From Pseudanabaena sp. M53BS1SP1A06MG (GTDB taxonomy: Bacteria > Cyanobacteriota > Cyanobacteriia > Pseudanabaenales > Pseudanabaenaceae): a stretch of 64,000 nt of DNA. A program made the position numbers and the translations under genes. How positions within the stretch are numbered: position 1 is the first letter of the stretch; every line of letters begins with the position of its first letter. Location: NCBI GenBank assembly GCA_020404105.1, contig JADBWH010000015.1, forward strand, positions 33,785 to 97,784. The letters are read 5' to 3'. This document shows positions 44,040-52,922 of this stretch, in pieces. Below the pieces are notes generated by a model. The model saw only the letters and a program-made list of their open reading frames with translations. It was not told where the DNA came from and did not search any database.

Positions 44040-44669
44040 TTATAGCTCATTCATCATCGCTAAGGCATTCAATGCAGCGGCGCACATCGCACTTCCCCCA
44101 CGCCGACCGTGAATGGTCAAAAAAGGGATACCATGATTATTTTCCGCTAAAGCTGCTTTTGACTCAATTGCACCGACAAAACCAACGGGGAATCCTAGTA
44201 TAACGGCTGGCTTGGGCAAACCTTCATCAAGCAGTTCTAAAATGCGAAATAATGCTGTGGGTGCATTACCAATTGCCACAACCGATCCTTCAATATGCGA
44301 TCGCCACAGTTCCAACGCCGCCGCCGATCTCGTATTACCAATTTGCATAGCAAGTTCGGGAACTTCAGGTTCATTAAGAGTGCAAATTACGGCATTATTG
44401 GCTGGTAAACGTTTCCGTGTCACACCATTTGCCACCATCTGCGCGTCACAAAGGATCTTCGCCCCATTTTTCAGGGCTGCTCTCCCAATTTTAACCACAT
44501 CCTCAGAATAGGCAAGGTCATGAACAATATCAGTCATCCCACAGGAATGAATGAGGCGCACTGCAACCACTTCCAAATCTTGTGGCAAGATTGCTAAATT
44601 TGCCTCAGCGCGAATCGTCGCAAAGGATTTTCGATAGATTTCATTACCATCACGAATATAGTCAAGCAT
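44040..44669 (-). CDS. cobH: Precorrin-8X methylmutase
   Basis: 209 residues; moves a methyl group from C11 to C12 to form hydrogenobyrinate. The catalytic His lies in VRLIHSCGMTD; ILCDAQMVANGV, IGNAPTALFRILELLDEG and ILGFPVGFVGAIESKAAL are the family's core, and HGRRGGSAMCAAALNAL ends it. The start overlaps the 3' end of cobG by 8 nt, showing translational coupling. Confidence 0.96.
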   Translation of the reverse strand: MLDYIRDGNEIYRKSFATIRAEANLAILPQDLEVVAVRLIHSCGMTDIVHDLAYSEDVVKIGRAALKNGAKILCDAQMVANGVTRKRLPANNAVICTLNEPEVPELAMQIGNTRSAAALELWRSHIEGSVVAIGNAPTALFRILELLDEGLPKPAVILGFPVGFVGAIESKAALAENNHGIPFLTIHGRRGGSAMCAAALNALAMMNEL

Positions 44670-46161
44670 GGCTAATCAATTCCCTTAATTCTTGCAAATT
44701 GCATTGATTCACAAATTCACGAAAACTCTGTTCAGGATTTTGGCGTTGGTATTGATAGATATTGAGTAGACGTTCCATTAATTGCGATAGTTCATGAGCT
44801 GTATATTCTGAATATAGTTCTCTCCCAAAGTTAATTTCGCCATTACCGACATAAATTTTGTAAGTTTCAGAAGTTTGTCCTACGATCGCAATATCGCTTG
44901 CATGGTGCTGAGCGCAGGATTTATCACAACCAGAAAAATGCAAATTAATTGGCAAATCAAGTTGCATATATTTTTCCAAGTGTGAGGCGATCTCCTTAGC
45001 ATCAGCTTGCGTATCCGTAAAAGCGGACTTGCATCCTTTATAACCCGAACAAGCTGCGATCGCTGCATAGGGATGATGAGGATCAATAAATAACCCTAAA
45101 TTCTCAATCTCCTGTGTTACCTGATCAAGATTCACTTCTGCAATATCTGTAATCAACAGATTTTGCCAAGGTGTTAACCGCAAAGCCCCACCACCATATC
45201 GTTTACCAAGATTAGCTAATCCTACGAGTTGCTGCGAAGTTAACCTCCCTAATGGAATAACGACACCAATATAGAAAAGTCCTGATTGTTTTTGTGCATG
45301 AATTCCTAAATGCTCATAACCCACAAACACTCTTGTTTCCTTCTCCCTTAATTGGAGAGAGGCTAGGGGTGAGTGTATTAATGCGTAACTTAGTTTCTCT
45401 GCAACTAGCTCCAAATACTTTCCAACACCCCAATCATGAAGTAATTCCCTTAATCTGGGAGGACGCGATCGCAAATGAGTTTTCTGCTCTAGCTTTTGCT
45501 CTGTATATTGCCGATAAATTTCTGTTAGAGACGCAAGAACTTCTATAACTTGGTTTGGAGAAACTAACACACCAACTGGTGCTGGAGCCTCACCGCGATC
45601 GCCTAAACCTAGATGCAAATCAAAATAAATCTCGCCATTAATTTCAACAGCTACTAAACAAATATCATTGGGGCGATCGCTAACCCTAATCGCTTCACCA
45701 CCATCAAAACAAATGCTAAATTTGTTAGAAAGAATCACCAATTCGGGATGATCTAATAAATAGAGTTCCCAAGCTTTAACCAATGGAATTATATTGATTT
45801 TGGCTTGGGTATCAATCCCTGCGCTAGGACTCGCCATCATATTCCGCAAACCGTCGATACTTTGGGTACTAGAGGCAAGTCCATAGTCTTGGAAATCTAG
45901 CAGCGCCGCTTCAGGTAAAGCCTGACTGGTGCGGATTTGTAGATTCGCTCGATTAGTAATTTGGATTTTACCATTACCGAATTGATTAACAACCCGCACT
46001 AGAACTTCGCATTGTGTAGAAGTAATTAATCCCGCAGGTAAACGGATACGCGAAAGAATGCCATCTTGAACAGTGGCAGCATTAAAGAGACTGGGACAAA
46101 TAGCTGTAGTTGTTTGCAATTGAGAAAATTCCAAAAAAATAATCACATTGAGAAGGCACAT
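44662..46161 (-). CDS. cobG: Precorrin-3B synthase-like nitrite/sulfite-reductase-family protein
   Basis: 499 residues at most. Two ferredoxin-like repeats (LPAGLITSTQCEVLVRVVNQ; GLFYIGVVIPLGRLTSQQL) and the [4Fe-4S]-sirohaem-type cysteines, CSGYKGCKSA and HFSGCDKSCAQHH. Next to cobH and cobW it is best read as CobG, the oxygen-dependent precorrin-3B synthase of the aerobic cobalamin route, rather than an assimilatory reductase. The first ATG (46161) lies inside a terminator-like hairpin, so translation may begin at a downstream TTG or GTG (for example 46134) or the hairpin may act as an attenuator. Confidence 0.85.
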   Translation of the reverse strand: MCLLNVIIFLEFSQLQTTTAICPSLFNAATVQDGILSRIRLPAGLITSTQCEVLVRVVNQFGNGKIQITNRANLQIRTSQALPEAALLDFQDYGLASSTQSIDGLRNMMASPSAGIDTQAKINIIPLVKAWELYLLDHPELVILSNKFSICFDGGEAIRVSDRPNDICLVAVEINGEIYFDLHLGLGDRGEAPAPVGVLVSPNQVIEVLASLTEIYRQYTEQKLEQKTHLRSRPPRLRELLHDWGVGKYLELVAEKLSYALIHSPLASLQLREKETRVFVGYEHLGIHAQKQSGLFYIGVVIPLGRLTSQQLVGLANLGKRYGGGALRLTPWQNLLITDIAEVNLDQVTQEIENLGLFIDPHHPYAAIAACSGYKGCKSAFTDTQADAKEIASHLEKYMQLDLPINLHFSGCDKSCAQHHASDIAIVGQTSETYKIYVGNGEINFGRELYSEYTAHELSQLMERLLNIYQYQRQNPEQSFREFVNQCNLQELRELISHA

Positions 46162-46178
46162 TGCACCTTCTCAATGTC
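46146..46178 (-). terminator. Terminator/attenuator hairpin between cobW and cobG
   Basis: On the minus strand ACATTGAGAAGG and CCTTCTCAATGT pair perfectly around a 9-base loop and are followed by GATTATTTTTTT. This is a textbook rho-independent terminator placed inside a same-strand gene cluster, across the first possible start of cobG. It would separate cobW transcription from cobG-cobH-cobI. Confidence 0.75.
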
Positions 46179-47218
46179 TATAAACTTAGTGCCGATTCAA
46201 TGGTTGATCGCTCTAGCCCTTGACCGATAAATACTAAGCGCGTTTGGCGAGTTTCATCACTAGCCCACAGGCGATCATAGGATGTCTCGATGCGATCGCC
46301 TACGCCTTGTAACACCATTCGCATCGGCTTATTCGGGACATTGACAAAGCCCTTAATCCGATAGATTTCCTGATCAGCGACTAACTGTTTTAGCGATATG
46401 AGTAACTGAGTTGGCTCAAAGGCGCGATCGCTAATGACATGAACCGAATTAATATCATCATCATGTTCATGCTCTTCTTCACTGTCGTGATGACTTGGAC
46501 GTGCATCGAGATTGTCCTCAACCGCCGCATTAAATCCCAACAAAATCTCCGAACTAACTTTGCCCTCATCACAGGCGACAATCTTCACACCATAACGCAA
46601 TTCTTGTTTTAGCCAATTCTGAACCTTCACTTGGTTCTCATCACTGACTAGATCGGTCTTGGTCAATAGCACCAAATCCGCACAGGCTAACTGATCCTCA
46701 AATAGTTCTTCTATGGGAGTTTCGTGATCAAGATTGGGATCTTCTTGACGTTGAGCATTAAGGGCATCCAGATCGCTCACTAAGCGACCATTTGCCAATG
46801 CATCGCAGTCCACCACCGCAACCACACCATCAACTGTTGCCCCATTGCGGATTTCTTGCCAACGGAAGGCTTGGACTAGAGGCTTAGGTAATGCCAATCC
46901 TGAAGTCTCAATGAGAATGCAATCAAGGCGATCGCGCCTTTTTAGAAGCTCCTGCATCGTTGGCAAAAACTCCTCTTGCACAGTACAACAAAGGCAGCCA
47001 TTGGTTAATTCCACAATATTGGGCGTAACTTCTGTGCCATCTTCATCGCAAACACGACAAGAACGGAGCAAATCACCATCAATGCCGATCTCGCCAAATT
47101 CATTCACTAGTACGGCAATGCGCCGACCTTGGTTATTTTGTAACTGTTCCCGAATGAGTGTAGTTTTACCACTACCCAAAAAACCAGTAATCACAGTTAC
47201 AGGTATTTTTGCTGCCAT
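46178..47218 (-). CDS. cobW: CobW-type GTP-dependent metal chaperone
   Basis: 346 residues, G3E GTPase family. P-loop GFLGSGKTTLIREQL (about 11-25), the metal-binding ELTNGCLCCTVQEE motif (CxCC near 74-77), ESGLALPKP switch region, LTKTDLV as the base-recognition motif, and a His/Asp/Glu cluster (HHDSEEEHEHDDD, about 238-250) before the CobW C-terminal domain. Gene neighbours imply a role in delivering cobalt to the corrin ring. The His-rich segment may store or sense the metal. Confidence 0.94.
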   Translation of the reverse strand: MAAKIPVTVITGFLGSGKTTLIREQLQNNQGRRIAVLVNEFGEIGIDGDLLRSCRVCDEDGTEVTPNIVELTNGCLCCTVQEEFLPTMQELLKRRDRLDCILIETSGLALPKPLVQAFRWQEIRNGATVDGVVAVVDCDALANGRLVSDLDALNAQRQEDPNLDHETPIEELFEDQLACADLVLLTKTDLVSDENQVKVQNWLKQELRYGVKIVACDEGKVSSEILLGFNAAVEDNLDARPSHHDSEEEHEHDDDINSVHVISDRAFEPTQLLISLKQLVADQEIYRIKGFVNVPNKPMRMVLQGVGDRIETSYDRLWASDETRQTRLVFIGQGLERSTIESALSL

Positions 47219-47261
47219 AATTCTCTCTGAAAAATTTTAAAAGCCGATATTGCAAAAATTA

Positions 47262-47299
47262 CAAAGTTAGGGGCAATTCATGAATTGCCCCTAACTTTG
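47262..47299. terminator. 38-bp palindrome between hupE-type gene and cobW
   Basis: CAAAGTTAGGGGCAATTCA and its exact complement, followed on the minus strand by TAATTTTTGC. Likely terminator of the riboswitch-controlled transporter gene. Confidence 0.75.
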
Positions 47300-47308
47300 A
47301 ACAATGAT

Positions 47309-47983
47309 TTAACCCTTAGGCATGGGGAGAATCAAAGAAGAAAGATTTGATGCGAAAAATGCAGCACCAATTCCGCAAATTACTAAACCTGCTGATTTGA
47401 GGCTAGGTGATACTTGAGAAAAATCACCCTTAAGGACTTTCTGACCAACAAAGAAAGCAGCACTCGAAATCACCAATTGAATCGTGGTAAAGCCCACTAA
47501 ATAAGCCACTAAAGCAGTAGTTTGTGCGCCAAAAATTGCTTCCCCATAAGCATAACCATGAAATAGTCCTGCTACTGCCGACAGGGTGACCATGACTAAT
47601 AGGTTGGGACTATTCTTCATTGCCATCAAAATCCCAAATAGCAAAATCGATGCTGAAACAATGAGTTCAACTACTGGCAGAGATACACCTAACAAGTGAA
47701 TTCCCGTGCCAAGCATTGCCGACAAAACAAAGGATAAAGGAATAAAAATGCCTTGAGGTTTAAGCGCCGCAAACAAACCGACAGCAACAATAAAGGCAAG
47801 GTGATCAACACCAATCACTGGGTGTGCCAAGCCTGACATAAATCCTTCAAAAAAGTTGCTGGGCATTCCGCCGTCCATGGGGTGGTGTGCTGATGCGGGG
47901 CTAGCAAATACTAATAAACTAAAGGCAAAGGCGATCGCTAGAGATTTTGATTGAACTGAAGCGAAAATCTTAGGTAAATTCAT
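47309..47983 (-). CDS. HupE/UreJ-type transporter under B12 riboswitch control
   Basis: 225 residues from the ATG at 47983, giving a signal peptide (FAFSLLVFASPASAHH) and mature His-rich start HHPMDGGMP. Six helices follow, with the family motif AHPVIGVDHLAFIVAVGLFA and GLFHGYAYGEAI. HupE/UreJ proteins import nickel or cobalt. The B12 riboswitch directly upstream and the cobalamin genes downstream make cobalt the likely substrate here. Confidence 0.9.
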   Translation of the reverse strand: MNLPKIFASVQSKSLAIAFAFSLLVFASPASAHHPMDGGMPSNFFEGFMSGLAHPVIGVDHLAFIVAVGLFAALKPQGIFIPLSFVLSAMLGTGIHLLGVSLPVVELIVSASILLFGILMAMKNSPNLLVMVTLSAVAGLFHGYAYGEAIFGAQTTALVAYLVGFTTIQLVISSAAFFVGQKVLKGDFSQVSPSLKSAGLVICGIGAAFFASNLSSLILPMPKG

Positions 47984-48021
47984 ATTCTGTAACTCGCAGA
48001 TATGGGCAAATTCAACTAGTT

Positions 48022-48160
48022 CTAGCGGGCATCCTGACTTTGGTAATAGCAATATTGTTTTCCTTCGGAAAACGATATTACTGAGGTATCCTTTACAGTT
48101 GCGGTACAGCGTTGGACTTTCACCAAACTTTCCCCATTTTGGAATTAAGCAAATACAAAC
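48022..48160 (-). promoter_or_regulatory. Cobalamin (B12) riboswitch
   Basis: On the minus strand, in order: GGGGAAAGTTTGGTGAAAG, TCC, the junction core GCTGTACCGCAACTGTAA, a peripheral hairpin (AATATCGTTTTCC/GGAAAACAATATT), and the B12 box AGTCAGGATGCCCGC. These are the consensus parts of adenosylcobalamin-type riboswitches. It lies 39-177 nt before the hupE-type start and should repress it when cobalamin is sufficient. A separate hairpin TTAACGG...CCGTTAA (48180-48200) lies just upstream. Confidence 0.92.
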
Positions 48161-48286
48161 GATCTACTTAATTTCACTTTTTAACGGCTGATCCCCGTTA
48201 AAACTAGAACAACTTTATGACTCTACAATAATTCGCATACTTTATGAGTAAATCTTCACAGATTTACAAAGTTGTAGATTGGGGAA

Positions 48287-48892
48287 TTAGGCTTTTTGCT
48301 CGATCATTGAACATAATATGCCAATTATTTTTGAGATTTCTTTAATGGAATAATCGTCCAAATCAATGTAAAGAGCATTACCCTCTAGCTTAAGGAACTT
48401 CCAGATATTCCCTGAAGTAACAACACCATAAATCCTTGCTAGGTTCGTTCCTTCTTGTTCATTAAATATCCGTGAGGCTATCATTTCGGCGGCGCATTGT
48501 CCCAAACCGCTCATGATGTTTTCATTTTTGGCTTCAACTACTGTAATTACAGGGGTATTTAAAAATAGCTGTTCAGGAGATTGGCTAATAATAAAATCAC
48601 AAAATCCAGTTAAATCACGTTCTTTATCAATATTCAATTCAATCCCAGAGAAAAAACTAATTTCCTTATTAAATATTTTTCTGATTTCAATTAGTACGGG
48701 TGCAATAATTAGTTCAGAACGTGCTTTTTCAGTGTTGACAGCAATTGCTAGGGAAACGTTATCTAATAGCGTCTGTTTTAAATGCTCACCAATTTCATGA
48801 GGAGAAATACTAGAAAATAGATCTATCCTTTCTAGTATTTCAACACCAAAATCTTTTTGGACTTTTTTGATCGTAAAATTACTGTATGGCAT
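48287..48892 (-). CDS. Hypothetical protein with PD-(D/E)XK-like nuclease motif
   Basis: 201 residues. The central part LTGFCDFIISQSPEQLFLNT followed by VITVVEAKNEN gives the D...(D/E)-x-K pattern of the restriction-endonuclease-like fold (Asp near 96, Glu/Lys near 118-120). The C-terminal region GLGQCAAEMIASRIFNEQEG and GVVTSGNIWKFLKLEGN resembles cyanobacterial proteins of this fold whose function is unknown. No signal or membrane helix. It stands alone between the riboswitch and cobL, and could be a nuclease of unknown target. Confidence 0.7.
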   Translation of the reverse strand: MPYSNFTIKKVQKDFGVEILERIDLFSSISPHEIGEHLKQTLLDNVSLAIAVNTEKARSELIIAPVLIEIRKIFNKEISFFSGIELNIDKERDLTGFCDFIISQSPEQLFLNTPVITVVEAKNENIMSGLGQCAAEMIASRIFNEQEGTNLARIYGVVTSGNIWKFLKLEGNALYIDLDDYSIKEISKIIGILCSMIEQKA

Positions 48893-49000
48893 TTCTGTTT
48901 TGATAGCTCATTATAGATAGATCAGTTCTTTCTCTATTTTAGTGCATAGGATCATTAGATATCAGACTCTAGTGCTCCCTCAATCACGAATAAGATATCA

Positions 49001-50218
49001 ATGAATACTCAAAAATGGCTAAAAATTATTGGTATTGGGGAAGATGGTTTAGGGGCAATAAGCCTAGTCGCTCGATCGCTAATAGATCATGCTGAAGTTT
49101 TCGTGGGTAGTGATCGCCATTTAGCAATGTTGCCAGAATTTCTAGAAGATCAGCGATCGCGCATAGTTTGGGCTTCACCCATTGAGTCAACCATCCAGCA
49201 AATTATTAATTTGCGTGGTAAATCGGTATGTGTTTTAGCCAGTGGTGATCCGCTTTGGTTTGGGATTGGGACAACTTTATTAAGGAGAATTCCCATGGAG
49301 GAAATGGTAATTATTCCTTCACCTTCTACTTTTAGCTTGATTTGTGCACGATTAGGATGGTCATTGCATGAAGTGGAAACCCTGAGTCTATGCGGTCGTC
49401 CCGTTTCTTTGTTACAGTCTTATATCTATCCAAAAGCGAAACTGCTAATTCTGAGTTCAGGGAAAGAAACGCCGCAGATTGTGGCTAAGATTTTGTGCGA
49501 TCGCCATTTCGGCAATAGCAAAATTACGGTTTTAGAACATCTTAATGGCACTAAAGAGCGCATTATTTCTACTGTTGCTAATCAGTTCGAGAACTTTCCT
49601 GAATTTGCTGATCTCAATGCGATCACCGTGGAATGCATTCCTAATCCTAAAGCAAAAATTCTATCGCGGATGGTAGGGCTGCCCGATGATGCTTTTCATC
49701 ATGACGGACAGTTAACTAAGCGAGAGGTCAGAGCAATTACCCTATCGACCCTTGCCCCCAATGCAGGAGAATTACTCTGGGATGTTGGGGCTGGTTGCGG
49801 TTCCATTGGCATTGAATGGATGCGAAGTCATCCCCGTTGTCAAGCTATCGCCATTGAAAAATCGCGTACCCATTTCATCGCGGAAAATGCGATCGTCCTT
49901 GGTACTCCTAATCTCAAAATTATCGAAGGTAAAGCGCCTGATGTTTTGCAAGGTCTACCTACACCTAATGCGATCTTTATCGGTGGTGGGGTGACTGTTC
50001 CAAATTTATTTGAGACATGCTGGGAAAATTTGCGATCGCAGGGGCGCTTAGTTGCTAACGTCATCACCATTGAAGGCGAGCAAAAACTATTTCAATGGCA
50101 ACAAAAATATGGCGGTATACTTACGCAAATTTCGATCTGTCGTGCTGAAGCGATCGGCTCTTTTCTAGGCTGGAAACCAATGCGACCGCTTACACAATGG
50201 CATGTGATCAAGCCATAG
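49001..50218 (+). CDS. cobL: Precorrin-6Y C5,15-methyltransferase (decarboxylating), CbiE-CbiT fusion
   Basis: 405 residues in two parts. About 1-205: CbiE-like tetrapyrrole methylase (KIIGIGEDGLGAISLVA, VLASGDPLWFGIGTTLLRR, SPSTFSLICARLGW). About 215-405: CbiT-like Rossmann methyltransferase (LTKREVRAITLSTLAP, LLWDVGAGCGSIGIEWMR). The fusion is CobL, which methylates C5 and C15 and decarboxylates the acetate side chain of precorrin-6Y. It is divergent from the rest of the cobalamin genes, separated by the small nuclease-like gene. Confidence 0.95.
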   Translation: MNTQKWLKIIGIGEDGLGAISLVARSLIDHAEVFVGSDRHLAMLPEFLEDQRSRIVWASPIESTIQQIINLRGKSVCVLASGDPLWFGIGTTLLRRIPMEEMVIIPSPSTFSLICARLGWSLHEVETLSLCGRPVSLLQSYIYPKAKLLILSSGKETPQIVAKILCDRHFGNSKITVLEHLNGTKERIISTVANQFENFPEFADLNAITVECIPNPKAKILSRMVGLPDDAFHHDGQLTKREVRAITLSTLAPNAGELLWDVGAGCGSIGIEWMRSHPRCQAIAIEKSRTHFIAENAIVLGTPNLKIIEGKAPDVLQGLPTPNAIFIGGGVTVPNLFETCWENLRSQGRLVANVITIEGEQKLFQWQQKYGGILTQISICRAEAIGSFLGWKPMRPLTQWHVIKP

Positions 50219-50520
50219 GAAAATGTAAATAACTGTGCACTTTGTTAACTGTGCACTTTGTTAAGTATAGACCTATTTATTAAGAGATTCCCTAAAGTTA
50301 TCGAACTGAAATTTTATTTAGTCAGCAGTTACGCTCTAAAGAATTTACAGGATTTTGAGAGTTCTATAGGTTTATTTCCCCGCCTTTGGCGGGGAAATAA
50401 ACCTGTACTTCACCAGACTGGCAAATACTATAAATAATGAAATAATGCGAAGCCAGTATTTAAGAAAAAAATCTTATTTTGTAGCCAAATCTTAACGCAA
50501 AATTTTTTTAGCTCACTAAA
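50219..50520. other. Intergenic stretch with a direct repeat and hairpin H5
   Basis: No gene seen. It begins with a tandem duplication of about 16 bp (AACTGTGCACTTTGTT at about 50230-50261) just after cobL, then contains hairpin H5 copy 2, and then the approach to the pstS promoter with an isolated CTTAACGC at 50491. Confidence 0.5.
50364..50431. repeat. Hairpin repeat H5, copy 2
   Basis: Stem AGGTTTATTTCCCCGCC / GGCGGGGAAATAAACCT with loop TTT, followed by GTACTTCACCAGACTGG and a terminal ACTATA. The GTACTTCACCAGACT tail is shared (inverted) with the copy at 19283, while the stem differs but stays complementary. Confidence 0.7.
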
Positions 50521-50550
50521 CTTAACCTCAACTTTAACTGTCCTTAACCT
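50521..50550 (+). promoter_or_regulatory. Pho box (three 8-bp SphR repeats)
   Basis: CTTAACCT-CAA-CTTTAACT-GTC-CTTAACCT: three repeats with an 11-bp period, the known cyanobacterial phosphate-regulator (SphR/PhoB) arrangement. It lies about 90 nt before the pstS start, so the pst genes should be induced under phosphate limitation. Confidence 0.92.
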
Positions 50551-50637
50551 TTGGTTGACGGATGCAGTTTAGTATCAAATTTGTCGAGATTTAAATGCTC
50601 AGTCAACTGTAACAGATATAATCGCAGTAAGATTTCT

Positions 50638-51732
50638 ATGATGTCCAAAAAGAATATCAATCGTAGTGTTGTAACTTTTGTAGCAAGCGTTACACTAGCC
50701 GCAACACTTGCATCCTGTAGCGGAAGCGACACCAAACCTAGTACTCCTACTAGTGCAACTAGCCCCGCAACTACAACCACAACTGCTGCTAAAGAAACTG
50801 CTAAACCTACTTCCAGCTTATCTGGCAACATCACTATTGATGGTTCTAGCACAGTTGCACCGATCACCAAAGCAGTTGCCGAAGACTTTGCGAAATCAAA
50901 TCCTAGCGTTAAAGTTCCTGTTGGTACAAGCGGTACTGGTGGTGGATTTAAGAAATTCTGTTCTGGAGATATCGACATTTCTAACGCATCTCGTCCAATT
51001 AAGAAGAAAGAAGCTGAAGATTGTCAAAAGGCTGGTGTAGAGTTTATTGAACTACCTATTGCTATTGATGGATTGACTGTAGTTGTCAACAAAGAAAATA
51101 CTTGGGCTAAGTGTTTGACAATTCCCGAACTCAAGAAGATGTGGGAACCTGACGCAGAAGGCAAGATTACCTCTTGGGATCAAATTCGTCCTGAGTTTCC
51201 CAAGGAAACAATTGCTCTCTTTGGTGCTGGCGCTGACTCAGGAACCTTTGACTACTTTACTGAAGCTGTGAACGGTAAATCTAAAGTAATTCGTAAGGAC
51301 TATCAGCCCAGCGAAGATGACAACATTACTGTGAAGGGTGTCCAAGGCGGTAAAGGTGCGGTTGGATTCTTTGGAGTTTCTTACTTTGAAGAAAATGCTA
51401 AGAAGCTAAATGCTGTTGAAATCGATGGTGGTAAGGGTTGTGTATCTCCAACTGCTGAAAATATTAACTCTGGTAAGTATAATCCACTGTCTCGTCCACT
51501 GTTTATTTATGTCAGCAAGAAAGCGCTCGCACGTCCTGAAGTCAAGGCTTTTATTGAGTTTTACTTGAACAAGGATGCAAAGCTTGTCAAAGAAGTAGGC
51601 TACGTTCCTCTCCCTGGTGATGCTCTAACCAAGGTAAAAGAGCGCTTCACCAAAGCTGCTGTCGGTTCAACCTTTATTGATGCTCCTGCAGGGGTTCCTG
51701 TAGCTGAATTGTTGTCTAAAGACCTGAAGTAG
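50638..51732 (+). CDS. pstS: Phosphate-binding periplasmic lipoprotein
   Basis: 364 residues from the ATG at 50638. Signal peptide with lipobox LASC (Cys near 24), then a Ser/Thr-rich linker and the PstS domain: [44 protein letters not shown] and [20 protein letters not shown], the phosphate-contact loops. Delivers phosphate to PstC/PstA. First gene of the pst group, under the Pho box. Confidence 0.96.
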   Translation: MMSKKNINRSVVTFVASVTLAATLASCSGSDTKPSTPTSATSPATTTTTAAKETAKPTSSLSGNITIDGSSTVAPITKAVAEDFAKSNPSVKVPVGTSGTGGGFKKFCSGDIDISNASRPIKKKEAEDCQKAGVEFIELPIAIDGLTVVVNKENTWAKCLTIPELKKMWEPDAEGKITSWDQIRPEFPKETIALFGAGADSGTFDYFTEAVNGKSKVIRKDYQPSEDDNITVKGVQGGKGAVGFFGVSYFEENAKKLNAVEIDGGKGCVSPTAENINSGKYNPLSRPLFIYVSKKALARPEVKAFIEFYLNKDAKLVKEVGYVPLPGDALTKVKERFTKAAVGSTFIDAPAGVPVAELLSKDLK

Positions 51733-51836
51733 TCTTTTAGATAAATTAGCCCTTCTCTCTACATTCTAGGTTGGTGATTAGAAACTCTTATCTCTAACTC
51801 AGAATTTATAACTAGACGAGAGGGGCTTTAATTGTT

Positions 51837-51917
51837 GGTAGTCATGCTATGTAATAGTGTTGCGGGTGCGAAGCGCCCGCAACACTATTACTAAAAAAAT
51901 TACTTTGCAACACTACC
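51837..51917 (-). repeat. 81-bp hairpin MITE, copy R5, between pstS and pstC
   Basis: Reverse copy, GGTAGTCATGCTATGTAATA ... ATTACTTTGCAACACTACC, with perfect duplication TAATTGTT (51829-51836, 51918-51925). It sits inside the pst operon, so its hairpin will be part of the pst mRNA and could alter the pstS to pstCAB ratio. Confidence 0.9.
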
Positions 51918-51950
51918 TAATTGTTTATTTGTATGGTTAGGAAACTTTAA

Positions 51951-52922
51951 ATGTCAAATCCTGTGAATAATCCTGAACCAGATTCACCAGATTCATTAGA
52001 TATCTATCAACGCGCAGATCGTAATATTCGCGAAAGTGCAATTGGTTATGCGTTACTTTTGTGTACTTTTATTTCTGTACTAACAACTCTAGCGATCGTT
52101 TATGTACTTGCCTCAGAAACCGTTAGTTTTTTTGGTAAAGCAAGTATTGGCGAATTTCTATTTGGTAAAACCTTAGAAAACGGTAGTTATAGCTGTAGCT
52201 GGACACCACAGTTTGCCGAGAAAAGTTTTTGTGTATGGCCAACAGTTAACGGCACATTGATTGTGGCTCTAATTGCTATGTTGGTAGCAACTCCTCTGGG
52301 ACTAGCAACCGCCGTTTATCTTTCAGAATACGCCCCACCAAGATTAGGTAAGTTTTTGCGCCCAGTAATTGAGTTGCTAGCGGGTGTTCCCACTGTTGTG
52401 TATGGATACTTTGCACTGACATTTATTACCCCAATCCTTGGCAAATTAATTCCTGGGCTGCAAGGTTTTAACGCTCTTAGTGCGGGTTTAATCATGGGTG
52501 TGATGATTGTTCCTACAATCGGATCGATTAGTACTGATGCAATGATTGCAGTACCAAGGTCTTTACGTGAAGCCGCCTATGGACTTGGCTCTACCAAAAA
52601 GGAAGTCACGACCAATATTGTTTTTCCTGCTGCGTTGTCAGGTATTTGTGCTGCGATTATCTTGGGCATATCTCGTGCTGTCGGAGAAACAATGATTGTA
52701 GCGATCGCTGCAGGACAAAGACCAATTCTCACACTAGATCCTAGACAAACCGTTGGCACGATGACTGCTTACATAGCTCAAGTCGCCAAAGGCGATTCGC
52801 GAGTTGGCAGTGTGGAATATGAGGCTCTTTTTGCAGTTGGCATGACCCTATTTCTGATCACCCTCCTGCTCAACATTATCAGTAAGCAAATTAGCAAACG
52901 ATTCCAAGAAACCTATGAGTAA
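51951..52922 (+). CDS. pstC: Phosphate ABC transporter permease PstC
   Basis: 323 residues, six membrane helices. [31 protein letters not shown] and [19 protein letters not shown] (the ATPase-contact EAA loop) with [17 protein letters not shown] near the end are typical for PstC. A loop with two Cys ([18 protein letters not shown], about 83-100) lies between helices 1 and 2 on the periplasmic side. Its 3' end overlaps pstA by 8 nt. Confidence 0.96.
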   Translation: MSNPVNNPEPDSPDSLDIYQRADRNIRESAIGYALLLCTFISVLTTLAIVYVLASETVSFFGKASIGEFLFGKTLENGSYSCSWTPQFAEKSFCVWPTVNGTLIVALIAMLVATPLGLATAVYLSEYAPPRLGKFLRPVIELLAGVPTVVYGYFALTFITPILGKLIPGLQGFNALSAGLIMGVMIVPTIGSISTDAMIAVPRSLREAAYGLGSTKKEVTTNIVFPAALSGICAAIILGISRAVGETMIVAIAAGQRPILTLDPRQTVGTMTAYIAQVAKGDSRVGSVEYEALFAVGMTLFLITLLLNIISKQISKRFQETYE

